Shown: positions 47,378 through 56,855 of the stretch, piece after piece
How positions within the stretch are numbered: position 1 is the stretch's first letter
How the letters are laid out: each line of letters begins with the position of its first letter
NCBI RefSeq assembly: GCF_003610495.1
Contig: NZ_RAPK01000009.1
Location: 310,001 to 374,000 of the forward strand
DNA: 64,000 nt
DNA from: Sinobaca qinghaiensis
GTDB taxonomy: Bacteria; Bacillota; Bacilli; Bacillales; Marinococcaceae
Direction of reading: 5' to 3'
The notes under the pieces: model-generated
What the model was told of the DNA's origin: nothing
Seen by the model: the letters and a program-made list of their open reading frames with translations, nothing else
The model's database searches: none
Made by a program: the position numbers and the translations under genes

Positions 47378-50242
47378 CTACCTTTCACCCCGGTCCCCTT
47401 TATCCAAAACGATTATTTTATCTTTTAATCCAGGAACTTCCGCATAATCATGGCACGTGAAATAAATAACCTGGCGGCTCCTGCTGATATAAGAGAGCAA
47501 GGTAAATGCTTCCCTCCGCCTCGCAGCATCAAAATGGGCAAACGCATCATCTATTGTCATCGGAATACTGTCATTGCGCTGCTTCTCGTATATCTCTGCC
47601 AGGGACAGCCGTAAAGACAGATACAACTGCTCTGCCGTACCATAACTTAATTCCTCCGGTGTAAAAACGATGCCCGCGGCGCTTTCCACCATAATCGTCT
47701 CTTCACCCATCGGCGAAAACACACGAACATGCTCACCTGCGGTTATCTGCTGAAAATAGTCCGACGCTTTTTTCAGCACTTCCGGCTGTCTTTCTTTTTC
47801 ATGAACGGATTTTGCCTCTTCCATTAAATACACTGCCGTATTCCATACCTTCCAGCGGTACATATGGCCGGAAAGGGATTCTTTAAGGTTCTGGTACTGC
47901 TGCAGAAGCTGCTCGTATCCTCCACCTTCTTCGAGTACGTAAATATGCCGGGCGGCAGCGGCCTCGTCTTCATGTAATGATTGAATACTTTCCTGGGCTG
48001 AACGAATGTGATTGTCCGCTTCTTTAAGCTCTTCTTCTGAGTCTCCGGGAAGCTTTAATGCTGCAATCAGCTCTTCTTCCTGCTCCCCGGCAAGAACCTG
48101 GGAACGCCACTGGGCTTCGGCCATCTGCCTGCGCTGCTGCAGGCTTTGGTATTTTTCTTTCCCCTCTGCCGCCTGAAGCAGTTCTTCTTCTGAAGACCAT
48201 TCATACGATTGCAGAAAATCGTGCTGTTCTTGTTCCAGCTGCTCGTTTACATGGCTCCACTTTTTCAAAAACAATCTGCTTTTTTCTGCTGTTTCTACCT
48301 GGCTGTTAACCTGAAGCAGGTGTTCCTCCTCCTGTTTCAGCAGATCCGCAGCATAATGAATCGACTGGGCTGTTGGGAGCTTTTTTTCCAGGCGCAGGCG
48401 TTCATACAAACGTACTGTGCCCTGGTCTACATCATTGACCTGCTTTTGTTTTGCAGCAAGCTCTTCTTCTGCCTCTTTTTCATTTTCGATTTCGTTTTTG
48501 AGATTTTTCCATGCCTGAAAATAATCCTCTGCCCCGGCCAGCGGGAAAGCTGGCAGTCCCCAGCGGCTGCACCATTCTGCTAATTCCAGCTCCAGGTCTT
48601 TCTGCTCCTGCATTTCTTTATCCAACTGGGCGAGAACAGACTCGATTCGTCTTGCTTCCAGGTTAATGTTTTGGTCAATGGCTGCCAGAGCCTGCTCTCT
48701 GTGCTGTGCTTCCATATGTTTTTCCTGATCTGTTCTGGACTGCTGCTTTTCTTTTTGGATGTCCTGCTGTTTTTGCAGCAGAAACAGCACAAGCGCAGCA
48801 ATTCCTGCCACAAGCATGGTCATGCCTTCGAACCAGGAGCCGGTAAACAGTTCCCACAATCCCAGCACGGTAAAAATAAAGGCAGCGGCTTTCAGGAAGA
48901 AAAGCAGTTTGCTCCATTCCCCGCTGGAGTCGCCGTTCATCACTTCCTCCGGCTGCTTGGAAACGGTCTCGTCTCCGGGAGGCACGGAAGCCTTTTTTTC
49001 CTTTTCTCTTTCATAAAAGGCTTTCTGCTGTTCCAGCTTTTCTGCTTCTTTGGAAGACAGATAAATGTTTTCCTGCAGCGTCTGCTTTCTGCTGAGGATG
49101 GAATGAAAATCATTTTCTCCAGCTATACTCGGTAACTGTGAAGGAACGGAACTCTCATCTTCTACTTCCAGCTTTTGAAAAAGCTTTTTTTTGGCGGAAG
49201 TAATTCGCTCCAGTTTCAACGCCAGCTGCTCTGTCTCCTGCTTATTGCTTTCCCGGAGCGGCAGATTTTCTTTTAAGTCATGAATCACATGCTTTTCTTT
49301 ATGCAGCGGCAGAGAGCAGCTTTTTCCTACAACCGACTTTATCGATTCGCGGTATTCTGCTTCCGCTTCTTCCAGCATCTGCTCTGCATTTCTTTTTCTA
49401 TCCTGGATGCTCTCCCACTGCTGTTTTAAAGTAGAAGGCAGCTTTTCATATGGTTGATACACTTCGGCCATTGCCTCTAACTCTTCTTTTTCGGACAGGG
49501 TCTGCTGCAGCATTTTTTTGCGGCGGATCCATTCCTTTTGGTAGTAAAGCTGCTGCATCTCTTTCTGCCGGTCTTTGATCTGCTCCTGCAGGGTTTTTAC
49601 TTTTTCCTGCAGGTTTTCGTATTCTTCCAGATCCTGTTCAAACCGTACAATCTCAGCTTTTTTCTCTTTTATCGATGCCAGAAGCTGGTTAATCACCGGC
49701 TTTCTGCCCTGGGGCTTGAACCAGCTTCCCGCCTCCTGGGTCATTTCTTTTTCAATTTCCATCATATGCTTCGTGCCGGTCATGCCGGCTTCGTATAAAT
49801 ACTGATTGAGCGAATCCGCCTTTAACTGCTGCAGTTCGCTCCAATCCTCTGCTCCAAAGCAGAAAATATCCTGGTAGGTGGTTTTGTCGAGCCTGTGCAG
49901 ATACTGTTCAAGCCACCTGTCATCCTGCAGCACTCCTGCTTCATCACGGATTTTAACATCCCCGGCAACTTTCCTTCCTTCTATCCTCTCCAGGGTGAAC
50001 TGCTTTCCCTCATTGGAGATAAAAATCATTCTGCCTCCGTAGCGGCTGCCTTCTTTCGGCCGATAGCTTTTCCGCTTTTCTACTTTGGAGGGAAATCCAA
50101 ACAACATCGATAAAATAAAGGCACGGAGCGTGGATTTGCCCGCTTCGTTATCACCCTGCACAATAACAAGGCCGTCCGAAAAGGATATCGTCGTATCGAT
50201 CCACTTTCCAAAGCCGTATATGTGAAGTTCTTTAATGATCAT
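47378..50242 (-). CDS. yhaN: SbcC/Rad50-like ATPase YhaN
   Basis: 954 residues. The N-terminal Walker A VQGDNEAGKSTLRAF and the C-terminal Walker B region IPMTIDDAFAHFDAARR form one ABC-type head, separated by long coiled coils (about 180-440 and 510-800). Unusually for Rad50 proteins, a hydrophobic pair of helices (about 447-495, LFFLKAAAFIFTVLG... MTMLVAGIAALVLFLL) sits in the middle, as in B. subtilis YhaN, implying a membrane-associated complex. It overlaps yhaO by 11 bases, and the two products probably form an Mre11/Rad50-like nuclease. Confidence 0.9.
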   Translation of the reverse strand: MIIKELHIYGFGKWIDTTISFSDGLVIVQGDNEAGKSTLRAFILSMLFGFPSKVEKRKSYRPKEGSRYGGRMIFISNEGKQFTLERIEGRKVAGDVKIRDEAGVLQDDRWLEQYLHRLDKTTYQDIFCFGAEDWSELQQLKADSLNQYLYEAGMTGTKHMMEIEKEMTQEAGSWFKPQGRKPVINQLLASIKEKKAEIVRFEQDLEEYENLQEKVKTLQEQIKDRQKEMQQLYYQKEWIRRKKMLQQTLSEKEELEAMAEVYQPYEKLPSTLKQQWESIQDRKRNAEQMLEEAEAEYRESIKSVVGKSCSLPLHKEKHVIHDLKENLPLRESNKQETEQLALKLERITSAKKKLFQKLEVEDESSVPSQLPSIAGENDFHSILSRKQTLQENIYLSSKEAEKLEQQKAFYEREKEKKASVPPGDETVSKQPEEVMNGDSSGEWSKLLFFLKAAAFIFTVLGLWELFTGSWFEGMTMLVAGIAALVLFLLQKQQDIQKEKQQSRTDQEKHMEAQHREQALAAIDQNINLEARRIESVLAQLDKEMQEQKDLELELAEWCSRWGLPAFPLAGAEDYFQAWKNLKNEIENEKEAEEELAAKQKQVNDVDQGTVRLYERLRLEKKLPTAQSIHYAADLLKQEEEHLLQVNSQVETAEKSRLFLKKWSHVNEQLEQEQHDFLQSYEWSSEEELLQAAEGKEKYQSLQQRRQMAEAQWRSQVLAGEQEEELIAALKLPGDSEEELKEADNHIRSAQESIQSLHEDEAAAARHIYVLEEGGGYEQLLQQYQNLKESLSGHMYRWKVWNTAVYLMEEAKSVHEKERQPEVLKKASDYFQQITAGEHVRVFSPMGEETIMVESAAGIVFTPEELSYGTAEQLYLSLRLSLAEIYEKQRNDSIPMTIDDAFAHFDAARRREAFTLLSYISRSRQVIYFTCHDYAEVPGLKDKIIVLDKGDRGER

Positions 50243-51470
50243 CCGCTTCTCTCCTTAACCATTTTTCCCGAATAAGATGAAGCGCTTCCTCTACTAATTC
50301 TTCTGCCGCAGGTTCTTCTATTCCATACCGCTCTGCCGAATTTTTCAGAGACGGCCAATTATCTTTCAGGTTCGCTTCTCCGCTTTTTACAGTTTGCGCT
50401 GCTTTTTTTAAATCCCCGGTAAACAACAGCTGCTCAAATGCATCAATATCGCTTTGCTGCATCGTTTTGTTTTCTATTGATTCTACTATATAAAAAGGAA
50501 CGGATTTTCTCCCGGCCTCTCCAAGCCACTCCAGCATTTCTTCCCGCTTTGCTTCCTGCCGGAGCACGTCATGAAGCGGCCCGCTTCCTTCTATTATTAA
50601 GCGGACAGCACATCCTTTGATGCTTCCCGTAAACCTGGTTTCCAGTGTTTCCTCCAACGCTGTATGCAGCTCCTCTATAGAAGTCATCTGATTGATCGAC
50701 ACCGTAATCCTTTCATAGGTGAACGGGGAAACCGGCATAAATTTTGTTGTTGTCTGTTCGGGAGACAGCTCCACGAGCAGACAGCCTTTTTCTCCGTCTT
50801 CTTTTAGATGATGTCCCTGAATACATCCGGGATAATGTATATTTGGCGCCAGTTCCATCCGCTTATGAATATGACCCAACGCCCAGTAGTCCATCTGCTT
50901 GTCCTTTAATTCCTGCAGGCGGAACGGAGCATACGGCTGATGAGGCGCGGTGGATTCAAGCTGCTGGCCGTGAAGCAGGGCAATATGCAGCATGCCGCCG
51001 GGCTGTTTCTCATAAAAGGGAACAATGTTTTCCGTTACCTCCCGCTTCTCGTAGCTGTAGCCGTAAATATGTACAGCCTGTTTTTCATCCACCCGGTGTA
51101 CAGCCCATTCTCCTTTATTCGAAAATACATGTACGTTGTCCGGCCATGTCACGGGTGCGTAATTGCCTTCCACCGGGTCATGGTTTCCGTAGATGATATA
51201 CACTTTTATTTTTTCCTTCTCAAGTCTTTCAAACTGCTGCTTTAAAAAAACCTGGCCGCGGATGCTGCGGCTTTTCTGATCAAATAGATCACCGGCTAAC
51301 AGCAGAAAATCAACAGATTCGCGTACTGCCGCCCTGACCATTCTTTCAACTGCCGTTTCGGTGCTTTTAAGTACTTCGTCCTGCATGCCTGTATCCGCTG
51401 TTTTTAAAGCGGCAAAAGGCGCTCCTATATGTAAGTCTGCCGCGTGGATAAAACGGATTGCCCTCATCAT
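50232..51470 (-). CDS. yhaO: SbcD/Mre11-like exonuclease YhaO
   Basis: 412-residue calcineurin-type metallophosphoesterase. Metal-binding motifs: FIHAADLHIG, LLLAGDLFD, IIYGNHD, LLHGQ and ALGHIHKR, all intact. Functions with the ATPase encoded by the overlapping downstream gene. AAAGGAT is seven bases before the ATG. The adjacent yhaM exoribonuclease gene of B. subtilis is not present on either side. Confidence 0.92.
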   Translation of the reverse strand: MMRAIRFIHAADLHIGAPFAALKTADTGMQDEVLKSTETAVERMVRAAVRESVDFLLLAGDLFDQKSRSIRGQVFLKQQFERLEKEKIKVYIIYGNHDPVEGNYAPVTWPDNVHVFSNKGEWAVHRVDEKQAVHIYGYSYEKREVTENIVPFYEKQPGGMLHIALLHGQQLESTAPHQPYAPFRLQELKDKQMDYWALGHIHKRMELAPNIHYPGCIQGHHLKEDGEKGCLLVELSPEQTTTKFMPVSPFTYERITVSINQMTSIEELHTALEETLETRFTGSIKGCAVRLIIEGSGPLHDVLRQEAKREEMLEWLGEAGRKSVPFYIVESIENKTMQQSDIDAFEQLLFTGDLKKAAQTVKSGEANLKDNWPSLKNSAERYGIEEPAAEELVEEALHLIREKWLRREADDH

Positions 51471-51556
51471 TTGTTCATCCTTTCAGTCAAACGTTATGTC
51501 AGTATCCGGATTCCCTTCTATCCGTGAAGATATGCTGTGGATTTTTTCTATTTGGT

Positions 51557-51594
51557 ATAAAAAAAGCTGATGATACTATTATATCATCAGCTTC
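51557..51594 (-). terminator. Terminator after yidC
   Basis: Stem AAGCTGATGAT/ATCATCAGCTT with an AT-rich loop followed on the minus strand by seven T. Confidence 0.88.
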
Positions 51595-51598
51595 GGTA

Positions 51599-52357
51599 TT
51601 ATTTTACGGGTTCCTGCTCCCATTTCTCTCTTTTCTTCTTAAAAATCAGCGCCTGAAGGATCATGAATATTCCCCCGGTAACCCAGTACAGTGATAAGGC
51701 TGAAGGCAGTGCTATACCGGCAATTATGATCATAACCGGCATCAAATACAGCATCGGCTTCATCATATCCGGCATTTCCTGACCGCCTGAGGTAATCTTT
51801 GTCTGCAGAAACACAGCGGCTCCTGCAAGAAGCGGCATAATAAAATACGGATCCGGGTCGCCCAGGTTCATCCATAAAAAAGAATGGCCGGCGATAGCTT
51901 CGGTACGGACAATCGCAAAATAAAAAGCCATCAGAATCGGCATTTGAATCAGGATCGGCAGACATCCTGCAATAGGATTAACCCCGCTTGTCTGATACAG
52001 CTTCATCACTTCCTGCTGGTATTTCTGCGCTTCTGTCTGATCTTTCATATTATATTTCTTTTGTATTTCTTTCATCTGCGGCTGAATTTTTTTCATTTCA
52101 TGCGAACTGCGCTGCTGTTTTGCAAATAACGGCACGAGCAGAAGCCTCACAGCGATCGTCGCTGCTACAATAGCCAGGCCGTAGCTTCCCTGAAAAATCA
52201 GGGCAAGCTGGGTAAGCACCCATGAGAAAGGATACACAAAATAATGATTCCATACTCCCTGGCTCTCCGGTGTAATAAATTCTCTCTCTATTCCACAACC
52301 GGACAGTGCCGTCACGCCAAGCACGATGACCAGCAAAAATACCATTTTTCTTTTCAT
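51599..52357 (-). CDS. yidC: Membrane protein insertase YidC (lipoprotein type)
   Basis: 252-residue Oxa1/YidC-family insertase. Lipoprotein signal MKRKMVFLLVIVLGVTALSGC with lipobox LSGC, then five helices. Conserved segments: LVPLFAKQQRSSHEMKKIQPQMKEIQKKY and GCLPILIQMPILMAFYFAIV. Bacillus genomes typically have two such proteins (SpoIIIJ and YqjG types); which one this is cannot be decided here, and no rnpA or jag neighbour is present. Confidence 0.92.
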   Translation of the reverse strand: MKRKMVFLLVIVLGVTALSGCGIEREFITPESQGVWNHYFVYPFSWVLTQLALIFQGSYGLAIVAATIAVRLLLVPLFAKQQRSSHEMKKIQPQMKEIQKKYNMKDQTEAQKYQQEVMKLYQTSGVNPIAGCLPILIQMPILMAFYFAIVRTEAIAGHSFLWMNLGDPDPYFIMPLLAGAAVFLQTKITSGGQEMPDMMKPMLYLMPVMIIIAGIALPSALSLYWVTGGIFMILQALIFKKKREKWEQEPVK

Positions 52358-52384
52358 ATCTATTTCCTCCCATATTTAATCTCC

Positions 52385-52654
52385 TTATGATGCAGCAGAG
52401 TTAAATACGGGAGGATCTTCATCTATCGAATGGTCCATCAGAACAGGCACTTTTCTCCTTACAAACGTAAACCTTCTTTTAACAGTCGGCGTAATACCTG
52501 TCTGAAGCAGAGAGGGCGGCTGCTTTTTTTCAAGCCAGCCCGGTTGAAAAAAAGAACCGCCCTGGTAGGATACAGAAAAGAATCCTGCATAAAACAAGGA
52601 AGTCATAAAAAATAATACTTCAAGCCAGGTAATATCCAGCAGCAGTTCAATCAT
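52385..52654 (-). CDS. Small hypothetical protein with one membrane segment
   Basis: 89 residues, ATG preceded by GAGAGGAGGGCG. One N-terminal hydrophobic segment (about residues 2-28), followed by a basic middle (KRRFTFVRRKVPV) and acidic tail. It lies between the transglycosylase and yidC genes on the same strand with short gaps, suggesting one transcript. Family not recognised. Confidence 0.6.
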   Translation of the reverse strand: MIELLLDITWLEVLFFMTSLFYAGFFSVSYQGGSFFQPGWLEKKQPPSLLQTGITPTVKRRFTFVRRKVPVLMDHSIDEDPPVFNSAAS

Positions 52655-52679
52655 TCAACGCCCTCCTCTCTTGTATTCA

Positions 52680-53330
52680 TTAATTAATATGCTTTTTCTC
52701 TTCGTCAGATAGCTCTACGGCCACGTATTCCTCGCTGTAGGCCCGCCGGTATTCAAGCACTTCGTCCACGTACCAGTCAGCCTGATTGTAGTTGAAAATA
52801 GCGGCTTCCTCCCGGCCGCTTCCCGCTCCGTTGGAAGCCAGGTAATTAGCCGTGGAATAGACGGCGTCTTCTAAATTATACGGATCAGCACGGCCGTTTC
52901 CATTTCCATCCGTCCCGTACCCTCCGTATTCTTCAATAACTTCCACACTTGTCAGTTCACTTTCCGGAATATCGAGGCTGCCGTTGCCTTCGCAGCCCGG
53001 ATAGTTCCAGCCTACAAACGTACATGGCATAAACTGCATATGGCCCAGAGCCCCTACCGGGCTTTCCAGCTCATTCATCGTCGAAAACACGGTTTCCACC
53101 CGGTGAATGGCAGCCAGCAGCTCCCAGGACACATTATACTCTTCTGCAGCGTCCTGATAAACAGGAATAAATTCTTCCGGAATTTCGTTTACCGCAAAAC
53201 TGCTGCCATACTCTCTTAATTGAGGCTCCTGTTGATTTCCCAGCGCAATAAAAAAAAGAATGATGACAGCGGAGAGGACAACACTAATTGTAATAAATAA
53301 GGAATATATATTGCGTTTTTTCTTTTTCAC
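52680..53330 (-). CDS. Lytic transglycosylase (lysozyme-like fold)
   Basis: 216 residues with a basic N-terminus and one membrane anchor (about residues 9-31). The catalytic Glu is in LAAIHRVETVF; GALGHMQFMPCTFVGW, DGNGNGRADPYNLEDAVYSTANYLASNG and the closing YNQADWYVDEVLEY pattern match the SLT/MltB-type lytic transglycosylases that cut peptidoglycan to 1,6-anhydro products. The start is a GTG with GGAGGTG about 11 bases upstream. Confidence 0.87.
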   Translation of the reverse strand: MKKKKRNIYSLFITISVVLSAVIILFFIALGNQQEPQLREYGSSFAVNEIPEEFIPVYQDAAEEYNVSWELLAAIHRVETVFSTMNELESPVGALGHMQFMPCTFVGWNYPGCEGNGSLDIPESELTSVEVIEEYGGYGTDGNGNGRADPYNLEDAVYSTANYLASNGAGSGREEAAIFNYNQADWYVDEVLEYRRAYSEEYVAVELSDEEKKHIN

Positions 53331-53491
53331 CGGCGGTCAAACACCTCCTCTACCATCATATACAAAAATACAGCTGTATATCTACCTAAATATGATTATT
53401 TCATGTCTATACGTCTTGCTTCCCATTATGTTTCAGCGTAATATAAAGCTATAATATGAATGACTGTTCATTCAACAAATCGGAGGGATTC

Positions 53492-53674
53492 ATGATGATG
53501 TATTACTTAACCGTATATGATAAAGACAGCACGGTCCTTTTAAATGAATCATTTGAGTATGAAGAAGATGCAGAAGCCATTTCGCATGGGCGAAAACGTC
53601 TCGAAGAAGAAAATTATTTTCAAACGACCCACCGCCTCACCCGGAAAGGAAAGCTTCTTCTATTTTACCGTTAA
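53492..53674 (+). CDS. Small YhzC-like hypothetical protein
   Basis: 60 residues from the first of three consecutive ATGs, five bases after GGAGGG. The sequence begins MMMYYLTVYDKDSTVLLNES and ends THRLTRKGKLLLFYR, a pattern I associate with the B. subtilis YhzC family of unknown function. Convergent with the SDR gene across a strong terminator. Confidence 0.75.
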   Translation: MMMYYLTVYDKDSTVLLNESFEYEEDAEAISHGRKRLEEENYFQTTHRLTRKGKLLLFYR

Positions 53675-53677
53675 GTG

Positions 53678-53716
53678 AAAACCTCACTGCCTTTTAAAAG
53701 GCAGTGAGGTTTTTTG
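53678..53716. terminator. Bidirectional terminator between the YhzC-like and SDR genes
   Basis: Perfect 16-base arms AACCTCACTGCCTTTT/AAAAGGCAGTGAGGTT, then a T-run. Confidence 0.92.
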
Positions 53717-53723
53717 ATAAACA

Positions 53724-54482
53724 TTATAAAACGGATCCTCCATCAATTACCGTTTCATCTCCGGTAACAAACCGGGATTCTTCGGAAGCATAATATAGCG
53801 CGGCGTAGGCAATATCACTAGCTTCTCCGTGATGTGGCGGCAGAGGAACATCGTTTTTGTTATCTTCCTTAATCGTCTTCTGCCTCTCTCCCATAATAGG
53901 CGTCTTAATCGGACCGGGAAAGATGCTGTTCGCACGAATGTGTTCTTCTGCGAAATGAGCGGCTACGTGCTTGGTTAACGAACGGACGGCACCCTTTGCG
54001 GCACTGTAGGCCGTGCCATTTCCACTTGCGGCTCCGGTGCCTGTCAGTGCGGAAATCGATGCGATATTAATAATGGATCCATGGCCGTTTTTCTGCATTT
54101 CCGGAATGACTTCGCGCATTCCGAGAAAGTAGCCCGTACCGTTTATATTCATCACCTGATGCCATTCATCCAGTGACGTTTCCAGTATTTTATTTGGTAT
54201 GTGAATACCTGCGTTATTGACAAGGATATCGATCCGTCCATACGTTTCCAGGGTTTTCTGCACCGCTTCTTTCCAGCTGTCTTCCGAAGCCGTATCCAAA
54301 TAAAGAGAGGTAATGTCGCCTCCCTCTTCCTTAATCTTAGCTGCTTCTTCTGTTAAAAGGTCAAACTGAACATCTCCTACGACGACTTTTGCCCCTTCTT
54401 CTGCAAAAAGCTTCGCGGTTCCTAAACCAATACCACCGGCTGCCCCGGTAACAATCGCTACTTTATCTTGTAAACGTGCCAA
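53724..54482 (-). CDS. SDR family NAD(P)-dependent oxidoreductase
   Basis: 252-residue classical short-chain dehydrogenase. Cofactor motif TGAAGGIGLG near residue 12, structural NNAG at about 88, catalytic Ser in NIASISAL and YSAAKGAVRSLTKH (YxxxK). Acidic residue at the end of the second beta strand (VVGDVQF) suggests NAD(H). The substrate is unknown; relatives are annotated as glucose dehydrogenase or 3-oxoacyl reductase. It is the last gene before the accessory region. Confidence 0.92.
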   Translation of the reverse strand: MARLQDKVAIVTGAAGGIGLGTAKLFAEEGAKVVVGDVQFDLLTEEAAKIKEEGGDITSLYLDTASEDSWKEAVQKTLETYGRIDILVNNAGIHIPNKILETSLDEWHQVMNINGTGYFLGMREVIPEMQKNGHGSIINIASISALTGTGAASGNGTAYSAAKGAVRSLTKHVAAHFAEEHIRANSIFPGPIKTPIMGERQKTIKEDNKNDVPLPPHHGEASDIAYAALYYASEESRFVTGDETVIDGGSVL

Positions 54483-54780
54483 TGTATGACTCCTCCTTCA
54501 GCTGAATAGGTTTTTACCCCAACGCATTTATTGTATCAATAGATGCTGCATTCGTCCCGCCGGCAGGCCTGAGGAGATTATTATAAAGAAGCAAATTTGA
54601 GTTTTTTAATATGGTTTAATAGATGTAAGACTACTAAGAATAACCCTAAGGAAATGTTGTCTTTCCTTAGGGTTCCCCGTAAACTAGACAAACGGAAGAC
54701 ATTTCCCATCGAGCAATACCCTAGATATGATTTTTAATTATTTGTTTATTTTCGATTTGTGAAATTATAGAAAAAATGAA
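54483..54780. other. Intergenic region at the boundary of the accessory segment
   Basis: No gene. It holds the SDR gene's upstream region and a perfect inverted repeat at 54642-54674. After this point the sequence becomes more AT-rich and colinearity with the Bacillus core is lost. Confidence 0.5.
54642..54674. repeat. Perfect 13-base inverted repeat AACCCTAAGGAAA / TTTCCTTAGGGTT
   Basis: Arms separated by only TGTTGTC, directly before the recombinase remnant. No T-run follows, so it does not look like a standard terminator. It could be a recombination or element-end structure. Confidence 0.7.
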
Positions 54781-55638
54781 ATGTACATGAAACCCTCCCA
54801 GCTTTCTACATCGAACACGTCATCGATGTCATTATCTCTCGATGAGCATACCTCTTTTATCCAAGACCACCTCTATCAACAAATCTCTTCTGACGGATTC
54901 GAGGGGGTGGGTGGAATGGGGGACGATTCCAGACGAGTTCCTTCTCTATATATGTGCATCAACATAAGACGCTGCGAACGCGTCGCACCGACCGGACGAA
55001 ACGAAAATATTTGGAAATGTTGCGTTTGTTTATCCAGCATGTGAAGCCCTATGGGGCCTGCGAAGGATTACCTCTCAACGCGTGTATGCGTATCAGCTGA
55101 CTCTCAACGGAACAAGGGCTATAAAGTCTCCACCTTGTCGCATCAAAGCACGGTAATCAAGCAGTTTTTACGGTTTTTATATCGAGAAATCATGGTGCCG
55201 ACCGATTTAACGACGACAAATAGCCCCGGTCGCGCAGCCGTCCCAAGAAATCGTCGATCGAGACCTGCATGAACACGAGATGCAGCAGCCTCTCACGTAT
55301 TTCCGAGATAAAGAACAGCCGATTGTCGACTTTAGCGTCGACACTGCCCTGTTTCCGAAGCGATATGCCGCACTTTACTACGTGAACTGGACGACCGGTT
55401 TAGTAAGCTCATGGCCACGGCGCCGTTTCCATTCGTACAGCATCGCCGCTATCCGACTACGCCGCACACGTGCCGGCACTACACCATCCATTACATATTG
55501 AAACAAGGTACCGACTTGACGTCTGTCCGCGATTTATTGGACCACGCTTCCATTCGGACAACGGAGCGATACTTATTGAGAAAACGGAATTATTCGGAAC
55601 ATGCAGGCTTAAAGATCTATAATAAAGATTTTATTTAA
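54781..55638 (+). pseudogene. Decayed tyrosine recombinase/integrase
   Basis: Several overlapping plus-strand frames, none complete, together read like a phage-type integrase. The C-terminal piece (55411-55638) keeps the catalytic signature TPHTCRHYTIHYILKQGTD, VRDLLDHASIRTTERY and the Tyr nucleophile region, whereas upstream pieces (SAM-like DNA-binding region with FIQHVK, and TYFRDKEQP) are split by stops and at least two frame changes. The base composition is more GC-rich than the DNA that follows. It is almost certainly inactive. Confidence 0.8.
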
Positions 55639-55639
55639 T

Positions 55640-56014
55640 AAACAAAACTGATTATTTTTTGGTACAATATTTAAATATAAGAAACATGATTTAATTTAAT
55701 GAGAGAAATGTTTGATGGAGAACTAAAATCTCCTTAACTATCAGACATAGTAGTATTTGAAAACTATTACATATTTCTATGTAATCTATGGTAAAGAGAG
55801 ATAGGCCAAGAACTACAGGTCAGTACTCAAGCAAAATCTCAAAAACGGTAAATATTGAAAATTTTAATGTATATATTTTCCATTTATAAGAATTCATAAA
55901 CAGAAAACACCTACAGACTGATGGCGTATATGATGCATAAAATCAAAAACTTGCCGATATTTCAATGCTTACCTGCAAGCCAAATCCTTCCAGGAAGAAG
56001 AAGGGGACTAGCCG
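55640..56014. other. 375-base AT-rich intergenic region
   Basis: No gene supported. Contains a small GGAGA/TCTCC hairpin near 55726 and long A/T-rich tracts; nothing else recognised. Confidence 0.5.
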
Positions 56015-56797
56015 ATGAATTTACTGAACGCCTTTTTTGGCGATTACAATTGGCAGTATTATCTTGTACTGCCAATTATTTTTGGAGGCATGAGCGGTCT
56101 AATCACCTTCGCTTATATCTCCATGAATCGAAAATTAAACAACGATAAATTTCCAAAAGCCACACTTAAAGAAAAAACAAACTGGTGGTTCCGATTCTGG
56201 AATTTCATCTGGCCTCGATCTAGTTACCCTGGTCGGTTAACCTTTGTTCCTTATGGCTTAATCTTTATTGTATCCGGATCACTTGCCGGTATTCTTGGCT
56301 CGAACCTCTTAAATTCCACGGAAAATGTGGGAGAAATAATTGGTATATCTATAATCGCTGGAATTAATGGATTAACATATCTTATCGCTAATAGCATGTC
56401 TTCCGGCGGGATAGAGGATAAGTTATCCAATGAAATAATTAACAAAAACAGAGCATTTGCGTTTGCCTCTTATAACATACTCGAAGATGAAGCTGAGAAC
56501 GTAGAACCGGACTACTTTAATGATCCAGAGCTCGACAGCCTAGTAGATGAAGATAATCTTCCACATGATGCGGAGTGGGAATACGAGTCTTCCCCTTTTC
56601 AAATTGACCCTCAAAGGTTGGATCCAAATGATGTTGATGGAGCAAGATACCTTCTTTGGTTAGGTATTAATCCAAAATATCTAGCCCACTTTGTCACTGA
56701 AGAAACTTGGGAGGAAGCCATAGATCAAGCTTCCCAATACTCACCTGCTCAGAACGGAGAAGAAGCAGATGTCTCCCCCCAAAAAGAAGACAGCTAA
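56015..56797 (+). CDS. Membrane protein of unknown function
   Basis: 260 residues. Three predicted helices (about 15-36, 77-97, 104-126) in the first half and a long, very acidic soluble tail (about 145-260) containing WEYESSPFQIDPQRLDPNDVDGARYLLWLGINPKYLAHF. The ATG is 10 bases after AAGGGG. Followed 58 bases later by a small basic protein in the same orientation. No family recognised; the lack of colinear neighbours and the recombinase remnant upstream suggest acquisition by transfer. Confidence 0.72.
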   Translation: MNLLNAFFGDYNWQYYLVLPIIFGGMSGLITFAYISMNRKLNNDKFPKATLKEKTNWWFRFWNFIWPRSSYPGRLTFVPYGLIFIVSGSLAGILGSNLLNSTENVGEIIGISIIAGINGLTYLIANSMSSGGIEDKLSNEIINKNRAFAFASYNILEDEAENVEPDYFNDPELDSLVDEDNLPHDAEWEYESSPFQIDPQRLDPNDVDGARYLLWLGINPKYLAHFVTEETWEEAIDQASQYSPAQNGEEADVSPQKEDS

Positions 56798-56855
56798 CAC
56801 GAATCAGGTTTCTCCATTCAGGGTATGATATACTATAAAAAAGGAGGCGTTGTAG

